Assembly (NCBI GenBank): GCA_944474755.1
Contig: OX104112.1
Coordinates: 52,402,774 to 52,466,773 of the forward strand
DNA from: Limnoperna fortunei
Lineage: Eukaryota > Mollusca > Bivalvia > Mytilida > Modiolidae
Direction: 5' to 3'
Length of the DNA: 64,000 nucleotides
The notes below the pieces were generated by a model that searched no databases, was not told where the DNA came from, and worked only from the letters and a program-made list of their open reading frames with translations. This document shows, in pieces, positions 11,660 to 23,041 of this stretch (position 1 is its first letter; every line of letters begins with the position of its first letter). The position numbers and the translations under genes are program-made.

Positions 11660-12578
11660 TACTGGTCAGAGAGTAGTTCTCGCCATTTCAATGACAGAAG
11701 CAATTCTCGCCATTTTGCTGATTGTGTCGTGTTTGTTCCATTACAGTTGATGGCAAAAGCTTTATTAAATAGATTTCCCAATCTTCCATCCAAACCTAGT
11801 TCCGATTTTTATTTTTAAAATGCCAATTTTTCAAACAAATCATCAATAGATCGGGCGGCGAGAATTACTTTCCGGTGGGAACAAGTTCTTGACCTGTAGA
11901 AGACGATAACTTCTCTAGCAAGTGGTAAAGATCGACTGGCAACAATTGTAGAGGAAAAAACTTTGCTAGCTAGTGTGCAAGTTCGGCTGGCAAACATTGT
12001 TGACGAAAATGACTTCGCTAGCAAAAGATGTCAAGCTTCACCAGCTTAAAAACTAACTTTTGCTGGGTCGGTTCTAAGATATCAAGTAAATCTAATATAT
12101 ATTTATTACTTAAGTGTTGAAACCAATAGAAATGTTATTTTACTCATAATAGCAATAGTTCAAATTCAAACCACATTTAGAAACAAATATAGTTAAGGAC
12201 TACTCAGTATTTATCTACACCAACTAGCCCCAGCAGCACTTGTGTGATAAACAGCTAACATTCTATAATTGACTAAATCAAAACAAGCTACGTGTAGAAA
12301 ATTAATTACAAATAGGTGATTTAAAACTGAATATAGAGAATTATACTTGTATTTCATTTTCTGTTCCTGACAATGACAATTGTTGTTCTTTATTTGATTT
12401 TTTGTACAGATACTGGTCACAGATTAGTTCTCGTCATCCGTATCTTGTTTTGGATGGAAGATAGTGAAATCTATCAATTAAAGCCTTTGTCATCGATTTT
12501 AATTGAAAAACGACACAGTCACCAAAATGGAGGGAATGGCTTCTGTCATTTAAATGGAGAACTACTCTCTGACCAGTA
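11660..12578. mobile_element. Non-autonomous inverted-repeat element with about 160-bp TIRs
   Basis: The left end at 11660-11680 begins TACTGGTCAGAGAGTAGTTC and the right end at 12558-12578 is its perfect reverse complement over 21 bp. Homology between the arms continues inward, with indels, for about 160 bp (left to about 11815, right from about 12411): CAATGACAGAAG, GTGTCGT and ATCTTCCATCCAAA occur in both. If the outer TA is a target duplication, the insertion is Tc1/mariner-like in target choice. The core 11860-12050 has a degenerate tandem repeat built on a GGCTGGCAA / CTTCGCTAGCAA motif. No transposase is encoded. Confidence 0.85.
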
Positions 12579-12774
12579 AACATAAATACATATATTTATT
12601 TTTTGTTTTTCGTCTTCTTTTTTGTGAAAGCAAAAAACCTAAATAAACGCAAGCATACGCAGACCATGTTGCTACTTAAACACTTGTAGAACAAACTGAA
12701 TAGCTACATTTCAGCACAAATAGCGCTGACATATATAAAGCTACTAAAACATTGCAGACTGCTCAACATTTATT

Positions 12775-13435
12775 ATCGCCGCCCAGGAGGGCGGCGATAT
12801 ATTTGTATTCACTTTCGTTGCTAACGATGGATAAAGGAGAACATATTTTAAAGTACACTTAGTTACCATAAATGAACAGAATGTTGTTACAAGAATGTTA
12901 ATCATTTAACTTGAGTGAAAAATAAAGATGGTGTATGAGGTTCGACTTCAAAATTGCTTTTGTGATATCAAAGTTTCATGTAATAATAACTTTTTTAGTA
13001 TTCTATTTACGGAAGTTAATAATACAGGGAGACCATTTTTATCCTGGTACTAAGTCTTTCGTAGATAGCTCTATTGACGAGCGTAGCTTTGAAAAATCGG
13101 AAACCAGAATAAAAGGCTATTTTGTGTAGACAATTCCGGAGTATGCCGATAGTTGTAAGATTAAATAAATTTTTTGTCAATAATTTAATTGAACCACGTG
13201 AATATTAGTTTTAATTCAAGTATATTTATGATTTATCATATGACAAAAGATTGTATGTGCACACATTTAGAAAATGGCAATTGAAACTAGCCACAACAGC
13301 AGGGCTTAGCTTTACATAGAAACTTATGGGGAATAAGTTCAAATGCCTTGTTTTTAGAAATCACTTTGACAAATGCGTGCAGAATGTAGAATAAATCGGC
13401 GGCGAACTGATGCTTCGCATCAAAAGTTTTCTTGT
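12775..13435 (+). repeat. Dispersed repeat with GC-rich terminal hairpin
   Basis: At 12776-12801 a near-perfect hairpin TATCGCCGCCC-AG-GAGGGCGGCGATA stands out from AT-rich flanks. At 13398-13425 the related TCGGCGGCGAACTG is followed by the palindrome TGATGCTTCGCATCA. The two GC-rich landmarks probably mark the ends of one about 650-bp element. The content between them is unremarkable and its class is unknown. Confidence 0.5.
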
Positions 13436-14074
13436 TATTCAGTTCAAATTGTTCTTAACTAACACATGTGCAGCACATTTAGTTAATTTTATTTGAATAT
13501 ACTAGACAAATGGTGCCCAAATTATTTATTTAATTTAAGAAATATATTATTGCGAGCTGTCTCTATGCGAATTAGAACATGACTAGACATTTATTTGTCA
13601 GTATTTCATACCTAGCGATAGGTCTAATTGGCATATAACACAATTGCAATAAACTATTTAGATTCTTATAAGTCTTTACACATGTTTTAAAATTTCGAAG
13701 CGGCTTTCAATGGTAATATTGTTTTTTGATATTAATAAGATCTCCCAAAACAGTATGTTAAAGCAAAGAATATTGACATAAACATATATTTATTGAATGT
13801 ATGTACCTTAAAAGCAAAAAATATTGAGAAATATTGACAAAACTGCATTGTTCTAGTTTGAAATTCTCAGTTGAGCGTATATGACGTCCGAAATTGTGAC
13901 GTGGGCTCTGCGCTTATTAGAACCCTATGTGTTCTCAAAGCGTATGAAGGACTTCATATTAGACGCACAATTAGAAACCGACAAATATTTTAAAGTTAAA
14001 AGTGAAGCTATATAAAAATGCGTGTTTCTATTATACTTTTACAGAACAAATCGATCTTAAAAGATACACGAATG
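13436..14074. other. No feature recognised
   Basis: AT-rich spacer. Confidence 0.5.
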
Positions 14075-14430
14075 GCACAAAAATGTACTCAGGTAATACA
14101 TGTAAATGTACTCAAGATATATATATAAATGTACTAAAGTAATTCATGTATAGCACAATGTGTACTCATGAAATACATTTACAGCACAACTGTAATAAAG
14201 TAATACATATATAGCACAACTGTACTCCAGTAATACTTAAGAACACTAAATGTATTCAAGCAATACAATTACAGTACAAATGTTGCTCAAGTAACATGTA
14301 TATCACTATGGTGCTACTATTATATATTTACAGCACAAATTATTTAAAAAAAACCAAAGTAATGACACAAAATGTACTCAATTAATACAACTAAACACCT
14401 CAAGTAATACATTAACAGTGCAATTTTTAA
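14075..14430. repeat. Degenerate tandem repeat, unit about 39 bp
   Basis: About nine degenerate units on the theme TGTACTCAAGTAATACAT followed by ACAGCACAAA. Units drift in length and sequence, which suggests an old array. No coding content. Confidence 0.8.
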
Positions 14431-14929
14431 AATGTGTGCTGAATTTTATGCTTATTTGTATGTCTAAATATTAATTATCTTGGTAGTGATTTCTTAGTAA
14501 AAACAAAGCCCAATGAATTTACGCACTTCCCTTAAGTACTTGTTTTACCTTCTTACCTGTATTTTATAGCTAAGGCGAAGTGAGAACACACCATATTTTT
14601 TTATAATGAATGTCAAATTTAAACGAGTTGGAAACAAATTTAAAAAAAACAGAAATCACTAAAAATATGAATAAGATGCAATAAATGCACTTTTTTCATT
14701 TATTTAGAGTGGGTATTATAATTAACATACGTAACAACAAGATCTAATGACAGTATGACCGTATAAAAGTTAAGTTCCTCCTTTTCAGAAAATAATTTGT
14801 CATTTATGATTTATCTTTTAACTTGCCATATTTAGATATTACTTTTATACAAGTAAACATAAAAAGTAGTGGTTTCAGAGCTTAATATCGAGGATTAGGC
14901 ACTGTAATTTCACATTTTCTAATAGGTTT

Positions 14930-14930
<1 letters not shown>
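14431..14930. other. No feature recognised
   Basis: AT-rich spacer before the AG microsatellite. Confidence 0.5.

Positions 14931-14987
<57 letters not shown>
14931..14987. repeat. (AG)n microsatellite, 57 bp
   Basis: Uninterrupted AG dinucleotide run of about 28 units, likely length-polymorphic. Confidence 0.98.
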
Positions 14988-14990
<3 letters not shown>

Positions 14991-15689
14991 AATAGCACTA
15001 AAATTATTGAATGAAAAATAAGGGTTTCTGAGGTAATTTCTTGTCTATTGTAAAATAACTGGTGTTCAAAAGGTACTACACATTGGATTTTATTTGTCAC
15101 AATTACCTTTCTTCTTAAAAATTCCGTTTTCATTATTTTTGCCTATACAGAATTTGAAAATCTTGTATTTAAACCATTAATAAATTGATGTAATAGTAAA
15201 AGGCATACGTCTTTCGTTACAATTTTTATGTTATAGCGTTTATAGTAAATAACAATTTTTTTTTTACCCTAAATGTGATTAATATAATTAAAGATTGTCG
15301 CAAAAAATGGCGGATGGTGTCCTGCGTCTCCTTAATTACGAAATTTGTGACCTACATTTATTGTCAATTTTAATGATTAAGAAATAATACGCTCGCTTGT
15401 CTAAGATCAATTAAAACTAAATTAAACTGGCTATTGTGTAAATATGATGTATGACCAATTTTTGTCTTTAAAACATAAAATAGCAATGGAAATGAGATAT
15501 TTTTATATTGAAATTGATTGAAAGACAAAACCCACTGGGTTGATGCCTCTGCTTCTGTACTGTCTCCCGAGGTAATCACCTGCTTTGTAGTCACACTTCG
15601 GTGCTGCCAGGAATATGTTTTTTTGTGATATAGTCATTTTCTATATTTACTGCCCTGAAGTTTCGAAAATTATTTTAATTCTAAGATTT
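14988..15689. other. No feature recognised
   Basis: AT-rich spacer; no supported element. Confidence 0.5.
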
Positions 15690-15870
15690 TTCTATTTTCA
15701 AGGTGTAGATAGTTTTAGCCCAACGTAATTATGTTGCTAAAAGCTCTACAACATCTCAATCTCAGTCATTTGTATTTTAAATAATGTTTTGGGTTTGAGC
15801 GCCACTTATGAGTCTTGATTAGACGAAGCGTGCGTCTGGCTGTTAGCAGTAAAATTTTGACACTGCATTA
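15690..15870 (+). repeat. Dispersed repeat with AGACGAAGCGTGCGTCTGG core
   Basis: Contains GCTAAAAGCTCTACAACAT, then GAGTCTTGATTAGACGAAGC and GTGCGTCTGGCTG. The near-palindromic core (AGACG...CGTCT) and its flanks recur at 52840-53030 (plus) and 56160-56290 (minus). I associate this core with a repeat abundant in mussel genomes. Confidence 0.75.
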
Positions 15871-16714
15871 TTTCATTCATATTATTAATTATTTTCATTG
15901 ATGAATATTCGTGTGTTGTCATGACTGGAACTATAATGAATAGTGATGATAACCTCAGCTGAACTCTGTAATTTATTTACAATATCAGACAGTTTACTAC
16001 TTTAGAATCTACCGTGGTTTTGACATTCCTAATTGTATAGAATGTGACGATGAACCCTGAAGCTATGTTACAGCTAAGGGAAGTTTGACCCTAAGTGATA
16101 ACAGATTTATAGACTTCGAAATACCACGATATTTTATGTCTTTGTTACTAAATAGAAATAAGGTTGACTTACCATACTTTTCAGTACTTTATTATTTGCA
16201 GTTGCGTTCACATGTTTTTTTCTGTCTAAATGTTACACTTTGATCCACGTAAATATTAAAATCTCTCAGATATATAGACTTTATTAGCCAATTGAGAGCC
16301 CTAGACAGAAAATGCGAGTGTAACACTGGCGTTGTAAATTATATTTGATGACATTTATTTACATAAACAAAGATATTTGACATGTTCCTTTGTTTTTGTT
16401 AGAATTCATGAATGTGTAGTACATACAGAATTGGATCCCTTTAGACCACGTTAAGAGCAATTTATTGACGATTGCACTTAGGTGTCTGATGGTAAGTATC
16501 ATGGGTATAAAAATGTACATATTCATACCTTTGTATAGATAGGTGCATAGAACGTATAAACCAAAGCATTTTCTACTAATGTTAGGTAAAGAAAATGAAT
16601 AACAGTCAGGTTCTTCCAGAAACTCCTTTAACAGCTATCAAAATCTAAGATTTTATCCTACAGACTTGATTGCTTTTCGGAATTCAAATTCACGATTTCC
16701 AACAGTGCCCTCAA
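15871..16714. other. No feature recognised
   Basis: AT-rich spacer downstream of the GPCR remnant; no frame or repeat supported. Confidence 0.45.
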
Positions 16715-17480
16715 TTTAGAATTTGTCGATGCATAACACGTAGATAATGACTTATACCACTGTCTGTAGGTGATGCGCAAGTCGTATTCGTATTAATACG
16801 TGTTGGAGCTGTGGAAATTCGTGTACGTGTAAGTGACTTTGTGGCGAATTCACTATATCTGGGTGTGTATGTTTTAATGTCATTGTTAATAACTGCACAA
16901 ATTTGAGTTCGAATAGTATTGGATGAATTGATTTGGCTTCGCTCATTACTGAAATTCATTGACTTCTGCCTTGCTGTTTTTCGGTTACGAATACCGTTTT
17001 CATACCGTATTAATCTGACATTACATTTTCCGACACTAGATAATGGTTTTTTGTGTCATACTTGTCTCGGACTATTTCGGAAGGCAATATTCTCTTTTGT
17101 CAGTTTTGCTACACTCTGCAATAGCTTGGTATTATCATGCATGATTTATTAGATTTGTGCGTAAAAGTAAAATTAGCGTTGATAATTGCTCTTCATGTAT
17201 TCACTAAATTGCATGTGATTGTCAACATTAGGCAACAGTACAGTGTTAACATAAAAATACTTAGCCATAGAGTAAAGTGTTTACATAGTGTGTAAAAGTA
17301 AAAAAAAGTTTGCGTTGTAGACATAATTACTGACAGCACGTAAACCAAGAACAAGCGTTTCGTGAAGCGGATTTTTCCGAGGAAGATGGAACGTCGCCAA
17401 CAACCTTTCTAAGCAAATGAATATTAGTTGTACTAATGAAACAGTAGGGGAAGTTGTTGTTGTAAATAATCTTGCAGATG
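16715..17480 (-). pseudogene. Decayed GPCR copy (paralogue of 23042-24349)
   Basis: Minus-strand homology to the intact GPCR falls in blocks in the expected order. Near 16722-16745 TCGATGCATAACACGTAG matches TCGATACGCAGCACGTAG of the C-terminal tail. About 16770-16830 matches the ICL3/TM6-proximal region around 23295-23370. About 16981-17095 matches the ICL3 region near 23505-23610 (ACACTAGATAATGG against ACACTAAATATAGG). About 17390-17470 matches the TM3 region near 23966-24040 (CAACAACCTTTCTAAGCAAA against CAAACAACCTTTCTAGGCAA). TM6-TM7, TM4-TM5 and the N-terminus are missing or unrecognisable. Frameshifts throughout; not functional. Confidence 0.8.
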
Positions 17481-17834
17481 TTAAGTTAGTTTTAGTAGTA
17501 TTTTTTGTATATGTTTGTTTAATTCAATATAGAACAAATATTTTTTCGTGTCTTCTTTGCTCTTATGCTTCATTTTGGACGGATGGGTCAAGGAGAATTT
17601 TCAGGACTTGGTAAGTGATGACGGAGCAGGTGCTATATTTATAAAGTCAGTGACGAATTAACAAAGCACTATTATACGGATGATTCCAAGTCAGAGATGT
17701 GGATGTATTGAATTAAATGTATAATATGTTCTCAGTGTAATAAAGATTATTGTATTAATATTGCCCTTTATTTTGAAGGTCATTCCAGTTTTGCATGTAC
17801 AAGATTTAAGAACTACTTAAAAACAGAGACATCT
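17481..17834. other. No feature recognised
   Basis: Upstream flank of the GPCR remnant. No further match to the intact receptor is visible. Confidence 0.45.
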
Positions 17835-18015
17835 GTGGTTTAGGTAGTCATCTACTATTGATCTCGGACTATCAACACTGAGAATAAGGATTCGAGTCTT
17901 ACTGCAGGCAGGGTTTGATCGACCCCAATCATAATTGACAAGGATTGCCAGTTTTCCTACTGAAGGTAAAGGTTTTCTACTGGTGCTCAATATAGCTGTA
18001 AAATTGCTGAGACTT
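17835..18015 (+). repeat. SINE copy, degenerate
   Basis: Body phrases TCAACACTGAGAATAAGG, CTGCAGGCAGGGT and AATTGACAAGGATTGCCAG match the copy at 22572-22830. The head and tail are poorly preserved. Confidence 0.75.
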
Positions 18016-19039
18016 GCTTTAAAAAATAACAAATAAAAAAACTACGAAAAAATCAATGCAACCAAACAAATACATGAAAAACGTATAATACAAAAGTTGA
18101 AATGTAAAATCCCATTAAATCATGAAGCTTCGGACTTTATTTATTCTATTATTCAATTTAGAAACACGATTCAAAGTTTCCTTAAATCTTAGACGAATAA
18201 CCTGTTAATAAAGCTTTCATTTCACACTACAATGTAATTTGTATATTCAATGTTTTTCTTCCATTTTATAATTTTAGAAAGTGACAAATATCCAGTACGG
18301 AGAATGGTTACCTCGATTAAACGATTAAACCCCAGATGTAAAACCTTTTTTCAATAACCAACAGACAAAATTTACTACAACAAAAACACACTACTTGGGA
18401 TCGTTGATGAAAAGAAAAATATCAATTGCAGCTAACCTTCAACGTGCACATATAATATAGCCATGGTAATTGATAGTTCTAAAGAGAAAATGTCATAAAT
18501 GAGGCAAATTTACCAGATGACTTTTAGACACATATGGATGACAGATTGAGCCAGGTACCTTAATCCCCACAGAAGTAACTGACAGGAATCAGCATGATAA
18601 GCTACACGTACTGCATCTGGCATTCTACTTGGACAGCTTCAGTATCTTATGAATTGTTCCAATATCACTATAAATTTTACCATTATTCACACGTAAGAAG
18701 TGCTTTACATTGAGCTGAAGTATATGATAATTATTGCATTTATGTTTATGAATATTCTGATTAAAAGTTTTTTTTATTAAACTATCTTTTTTATTGAAAA
18801 GTCAGCAAGGGATTAATTATAAATGTACCTTAGACAACACTCTAAAACAAAATATAACTGTAATTGCAAGTTGAGATGTGGTCTTCATACTTAATATATA
18901 CTTAGTAACAGCTTTTTATACGGCAAAAAGATTGTTACATAAGTATCAAAAATATGATACATCGGGTATAATATTGAAATGGGTTGCGGACTTTCCATGC
19001 GGTGTCAGCAAAGTGGCGTAATTAATAGAACAAATTGAA
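18016..19039. other. No feature recognised
   Basis: AT-rich spacer. Confidence 0.5.
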
Positions 19040-19310
19040 ATTGAAATTGGCCATCGGTAACCGAAGGGTCCCTCAAGCTCTATCCTAGGTCCTCTCTTAT
19101 TTAGTATATTCATAAATGATATTGTTACAGACATTCAAGCATATATCATGCTATTTGCATACTACACAAGTTTGTACATTATAGCAGATAACTAAATAAC
19201 AGATGCGAATCGACATTTAACAGAAATTTACAAGTGGTCACAAAATTGGTTTGTTAAAATTAACCCTAAAAAACTGAATCAATGGCAATTTTTAAAAAAT
19301 GCATAACATC
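19040..19310 (+). pseudogene. Non-LTR retrotransposon reverse transcriptase fragment
   Basis: Frameshifted translation shows RVPQGSILGPLLFSIFIND (in two adjoining frames, about 19060-19117), then LFAYYTSLY (about 19150-19175), which corresponds to the LFADDTSLY catalytic box with both Asp changed, then ANRHLTEIYKWSQNWFVKIN. These are blocks 4-6 of a Jockey/CR1-type reverse transcriptase. Loss of the YADD aspartates shows it is dead. Confidence 0.75.
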
Positions 19311-19799
19311 TCACCTAACGAAACTCTAAATGGACGACTTTAATATCGCTGAAGTAAAGAGTCACCAATGTTTACTTATCCAATAACGGTTCATGAAACA
19401 AGCATATTGATTTCATCCTTCAAACATTACATCAAGAATAAATATTTCATCCTTCAAAAACATATAAAAGAATAAATATTCGAAGGAAACTAAAGCAATA
19501 CTTTAGACAAAATCCCTTTAGAGAAAGTGTATATATCATTCATTTGACCAATATTAATGTACGCGGGACGTTGTCAAGGACAATATAAGTCTTATAAACG
19601 AAGTAAAACTTGAAACTTTACGAAGACATAAAACACATTTACTTATACTGTTTCATAAATAATTATTGGAGATTCTACTAAATACTTCCAAGATCTGCTT
19701 CCTGGCCGTAATTATAATCGACATAATTACCCATCACGTCAAGGAAATAATATCTGCATACTTAAATTCTTTTCTTAGTTTCTCAATATTTGAATTCAG
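19311..19799. other. No feature recognised
   Basis: May include further 3' LINE or 5' Penelope-like sequence too decayed to read (a CCTTCAAACATTA / CCTTCAAAAACATA pair near 19417-19465). Confidence 0.4.
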
Positions 19800-20060
19800 T
19801 ATAAAGTGAGTGTGCTGCGATGATTGCCGGATACACATATTACTGAATAGTGGTAAGTGATACCCATCCATTTTAATCAACAAATCAACTCACATACTAC
19901 AGCAATAGAAGCGAGAGGTTTGGCATGCCATAAAACCTTGTTTAACTCACTATTTCTTTTGAAATGCCTGTGCGAAGTCAGGACCGGCGCTGTAGATACT
20001 ATATTTTTGGTTATTGTATCTGACGTGTGCCGGTTTTTTAGATCTTGATTTGTGGATTGA
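19800..20060 (+). mobile_element. 3' tail of a Penelope-like element (plus strand)
   Basis: Matches the tail of the copy at 27410-27660: TGCTACGATGATTG there, TGCTGCGATGATTG here; GAGGTTTGGCATGCCATAAA in both with small changes; GTGCGAAGTCAGGACCGG against GTACCAAGTCAGGACTAA; and TTGATTTGTGGATT in both. No reverse transcriptase region is attached, so it is a 5'-truncated copy. Confidence 0.8.
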
Positions 20061-21089
20061 ATCTGGATTGAATCTAAGACAATCTTATTGTTTTAATCGT
20101 ACATATATGTTTTTAAAGCGAATACCTGGTTAACATGTGGTACTAGAAATGTAAAAACAATTGTTAAATAAATCTATGTAGGTATCATCTGCGTAGTTGT
20201 TTAGAGATACGGCTCTGTATCTTTTATTTAGTTTTAGAACTTATATTACACTCAAATATACGGGGTCGTGTTGCAAATTGCAGGAACAGGATACACAAAT
20301 TCATTACAATGTTACTAATGAAAACATTTCGGTGTCATTGGTTTTTCTAGCGTTTTGAACTGAAAGTTCATTAGTTTCTCCTGACATAGATTCTCTCTAT
20401 ATTCAAAGTTTTAGATTGTGTAATCACAATATTGAATACTAAGATCGTTTACTTTGCACTCCGTTTGAAGCTATTATTACACAGACGTAAGACAGAGATT
20501 TTTGCTACATGCTAAGTACCCTTTTGGTTCAGAGTTAACGTGTTATTAGTTCAAAATTGTTCAACCTCAATCATCCATTAAAACAGAAAATGTTACATAT
20601 AACTATGGTTTAGTTGTCAACCTTGAGACCTCAAACATGTATTTTTACAAGAAAAACACAACAGATTTTAGTTCCTTCTTGATACACTAGAGGCGCATGT
20701 AAGACGAAAAAATATAGTTTTAAGTACTTTTATTCAAATAACTCATAATTATAAGTATATTATGCAAACAAAAGCATAACAGTTGTACTAAAAAATTACA
20801 ATAAGTATTTTATTGCTGCAGAAGCGTTGGGAACTAAAAACCATATGACAGTGGAAAAATCTGGATTTAGTCAAAGACAAGCGACAGACACAGAACATAA
20901 AGGAAAAACCAAAATGTGCAACAAAAACCAAAATCAGTAGCTCTTACCAATAAATGTACTCAGAAACTTTCAACGAGTGTAAGGAATGCTTAAATCTTAT
21001 TAGTCACCTGTTGAATTACTTATAGTAGTCAAATTCAAGCAAACTTAGATAAGGCTGTAATATGTCTGATCGCATTTTTTTTAACAACT
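20061..21089. other. No feature recognised
   Basis: AT-rich spacer. Confidence 0.5.
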
Positions 21090-21180
21090 AAATCATGATG
21101 ACAGTCTTATAACCTTTGGGTAGCTGCTATCAAGTAAATCATGATGACAGTCTTATAATTTTTGGGTAGCTGCTATAGCC
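21090..21180. repeat. Two-copy 46-bp tandem repeat
   Basis: AAATCATGATGACAGTCTTA occurs at 21090 and 21136, each followed by a TTTGGGTAGCTGCTAT phrase, giving a 46-bp period. Confidence 0.95.
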
Positions 21181-21439
21181 TAAGTGCAAACAAATCCTTG
21201 TTAAAATAGTTTATTGATCAACAGCAGTGTCTGAAAATTGGAAACACCACTAGCAAGATATAAAATAACGTATGAGTTGTGAAATGTGTGCAACTCACGC
21301 GAGAGCTGATGTAATACTGATTTCAATGAATATTATGTGGACAACTGGTAAATCAATCATCCTCCCTGTATAGAATTTAGTTCAGTTTTCCATTGGATTC
21401 TATTCTGAGAAGAAAGTGTATATAAGAGACCAATATGAT

Positions 21440-21830
21440 TGAATCAGTAGTATCGTAAATCTCAACCTCCCAAGGATGGAAAAAAAGAATACAAGTGATC
21501 ACCGAACGTATAATTATTCCATGACAAAATATCATCTGTGTAGCGAAAAGTTATATACAAAAGCTGGGCCAACCTTTTTTCTTCAGTAGAACGTCTAGAA
21601 CAGTTTCCTACTAGAACAAAGGCAAGTCGGCTAGGAGAAGAACATAATTTGTACCCATTGAAATGTTTGTTGAAAAATACGCCCTCCAGACATATATGTT
21701 GTCTAATAGAAAATCTAGCATTCGACATATACATATTTCCTCTTCAGTTAATTTATTCTTGAATGTTGTATCTTTGGGTACAAAGAAGTTTTTGTCTTGA
21801 TTAATCACTAGATGCTTAACATCCTACCAA
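21440..21830 (-). pseudogene. Penelope-like reverse transcriptase fragment (minus strand)
   Basis: The minus-strand frames read MLDFLLDNIYV, then MGTNYVLLLADLPLF (corresponding to the MGTNCAPLLADLFLY block) and, shifted, ITFRYTDDILSWNN, the YxDD catalytic box near 21510-21547. This is the same family as 26343-27710. Frameshifts break it between the MGTN and YxDD blocks. Assignment to Penelope-like elements is from family resemblance; no GIY-YIG endonuclease is seen. Confidence 0.75.
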
Positions 21831-21842
21831 TTTAAAGAAAAA

Positions 21843-22260
21843 ATGAGCAGCCAAAAAATGCATGTTTATTAATCCAGCATCTTCTGCGAATTTTTTTAGA
21901 TACACCTTAAGAATTTCGAACACGTCTTTTTTCACGAATTCCTTTAGCAGCCACATACATGCGAGCGTTTATAAAATGAAGGATCTTCTACCAATTTTAG
22001 ACGATTCATAGGAGGAATTGCGAAGGTTTTTTACTAATCCTTTTAGAAGCCATAAAAATGCATGTGCTTATAAATCGATAGATCTTCCACCAATATAAGG
22101 CAATACAGGTGAGGTATTCGAACAATTTATTTTACCACTCCCTTTAGCAGCCACCAAATGCTAGTATTTATATAACAAAACATTTTCTACTAATTGTAGG
22201 CGATAGAAAGGACGAATTATTTCACAAATTACCAGAAAAAACATCCACAGGCATTTAGTT
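21843..22260. repeat. Degenerate tandem repeat, unit about 103 bp, four copies
   Basis: The phrase TTTAGCAGCCA followed by an AAATGCATG-like word recurs near 21843, 21948, 22045 and 22147, and each unit contains a TCTTCTACCAAT-like word. Copies are strongly diverged, so the array is old. Confidence 0.75.
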
Positions 22261-22571
22261 TAAAAAGAAAGAAATGCAAAAATCCTAAGCTTTGTATAAT
22301 GACATTATTATATCCAAATATTTTTTATTAAGTATTGATGTGTTTTATATTTTTAAAAGTAAGTAAAGAAGTAAACTCACTTTGTATAAACACAAATCAC
22401 TACAAATATGATAAAAGGAATGTTTGAAGTCTATAATACGAAATATTATATTTGCCTCATGATTTAAATATAAATGTAATGCCCCATTCTCAAATGCGAC
22501 CATAAATGCTTATTCTATTTGTATTTAAAATTTAACTCTGCTATCGTTTGTGAGAATAATACAACTTTGCT
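22261..22571. other. No feature recognised
   Basis: AT-rich spacer. Confidence 0.45.
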
Positions 22572-22830
22572 GGGGGCCTCTGTGGCCGAGTGGTTAAGGT
22601 AGTTCGTATACTATTGATCACGTGGTCTGTCAACACTGAGATTGCGGATTCAATTTATTTCTCACTGCAGGCAGGGTGTACTCGACTCCAATCTTAATTG
22701 ACAAGGATTGCCAGTTTTCCTGCCGCAGGTCTGGGGTTCTCTACGGGTACTCCGGCTTCTTCCCCCAATAAAAACTGGACGCCATGATATAGCTGAAAAA
22801 TTGATGAAATGAGAAATATTTACATGCAGT
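22572..22830 (+). repeat. tRNA-derived SINE, best-preserved copy
   Basis: The head CTGTGGCCGAGTGGTTAAGG is a tRNA-like A box. The B-box region GCGGATTCAA lies about 50 bp on. The body reads CTGCAGGCAGGGTG and AATTGACAAGGATTGCCAG. The tail reads TACTCCGGCTTCTTCCCCCA, AATAAAAACTGGACGCCATG and ATATAGCTGAAAAATTG. A Pol III-transcribed retroposon of this shape is expected to be mobilised by a LINE. At least ten full or partial copies occur in the window. Confidence 0.85.
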
Positions 22831-22907
22831 TGTATGACAAGACATTTGCATATTTGTAAAATCGAATAAGTAAATTGTCGGTATTTGCACATTAGAGTGT
22901 GCTAAAA

Positions 22908-22913
22908 TTTATT
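22908..22913 (-). terminator. Possible poly(A) signal for the GPCR gene
   Basis: TTTATT on the plus strand reads AATAAA on the minus strand, about 130 bp past the GPCR stop codon and in a suitable position. Such hexamers are common in AT-rich DNA, so this is only suggestive. Confidence 0.4.
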
Positions 22914-23041
22914 AAAGCGTTGAACGTAGATATATTTACAAATTCTGTACATTATGAACATTTGCCAATACTTGTCTGTCAAACTTCATCAATGTCTAGA
23001 ACGTACATACGTGTACAATTTTGGACCATGTTGATAGTATA

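Noticed and set aside
21462..21808. Two overlapping minus-strand genes
   Set aside because: They are two frames of a single frameshifted reverse transcriptase fragment.
22572..22650. Functional tRNA gene
   Set aside because: A- and B-box words exist but the B box is mutated, no cloverleaf can be drawn, and the same head with body and tail recurs as a SINE.
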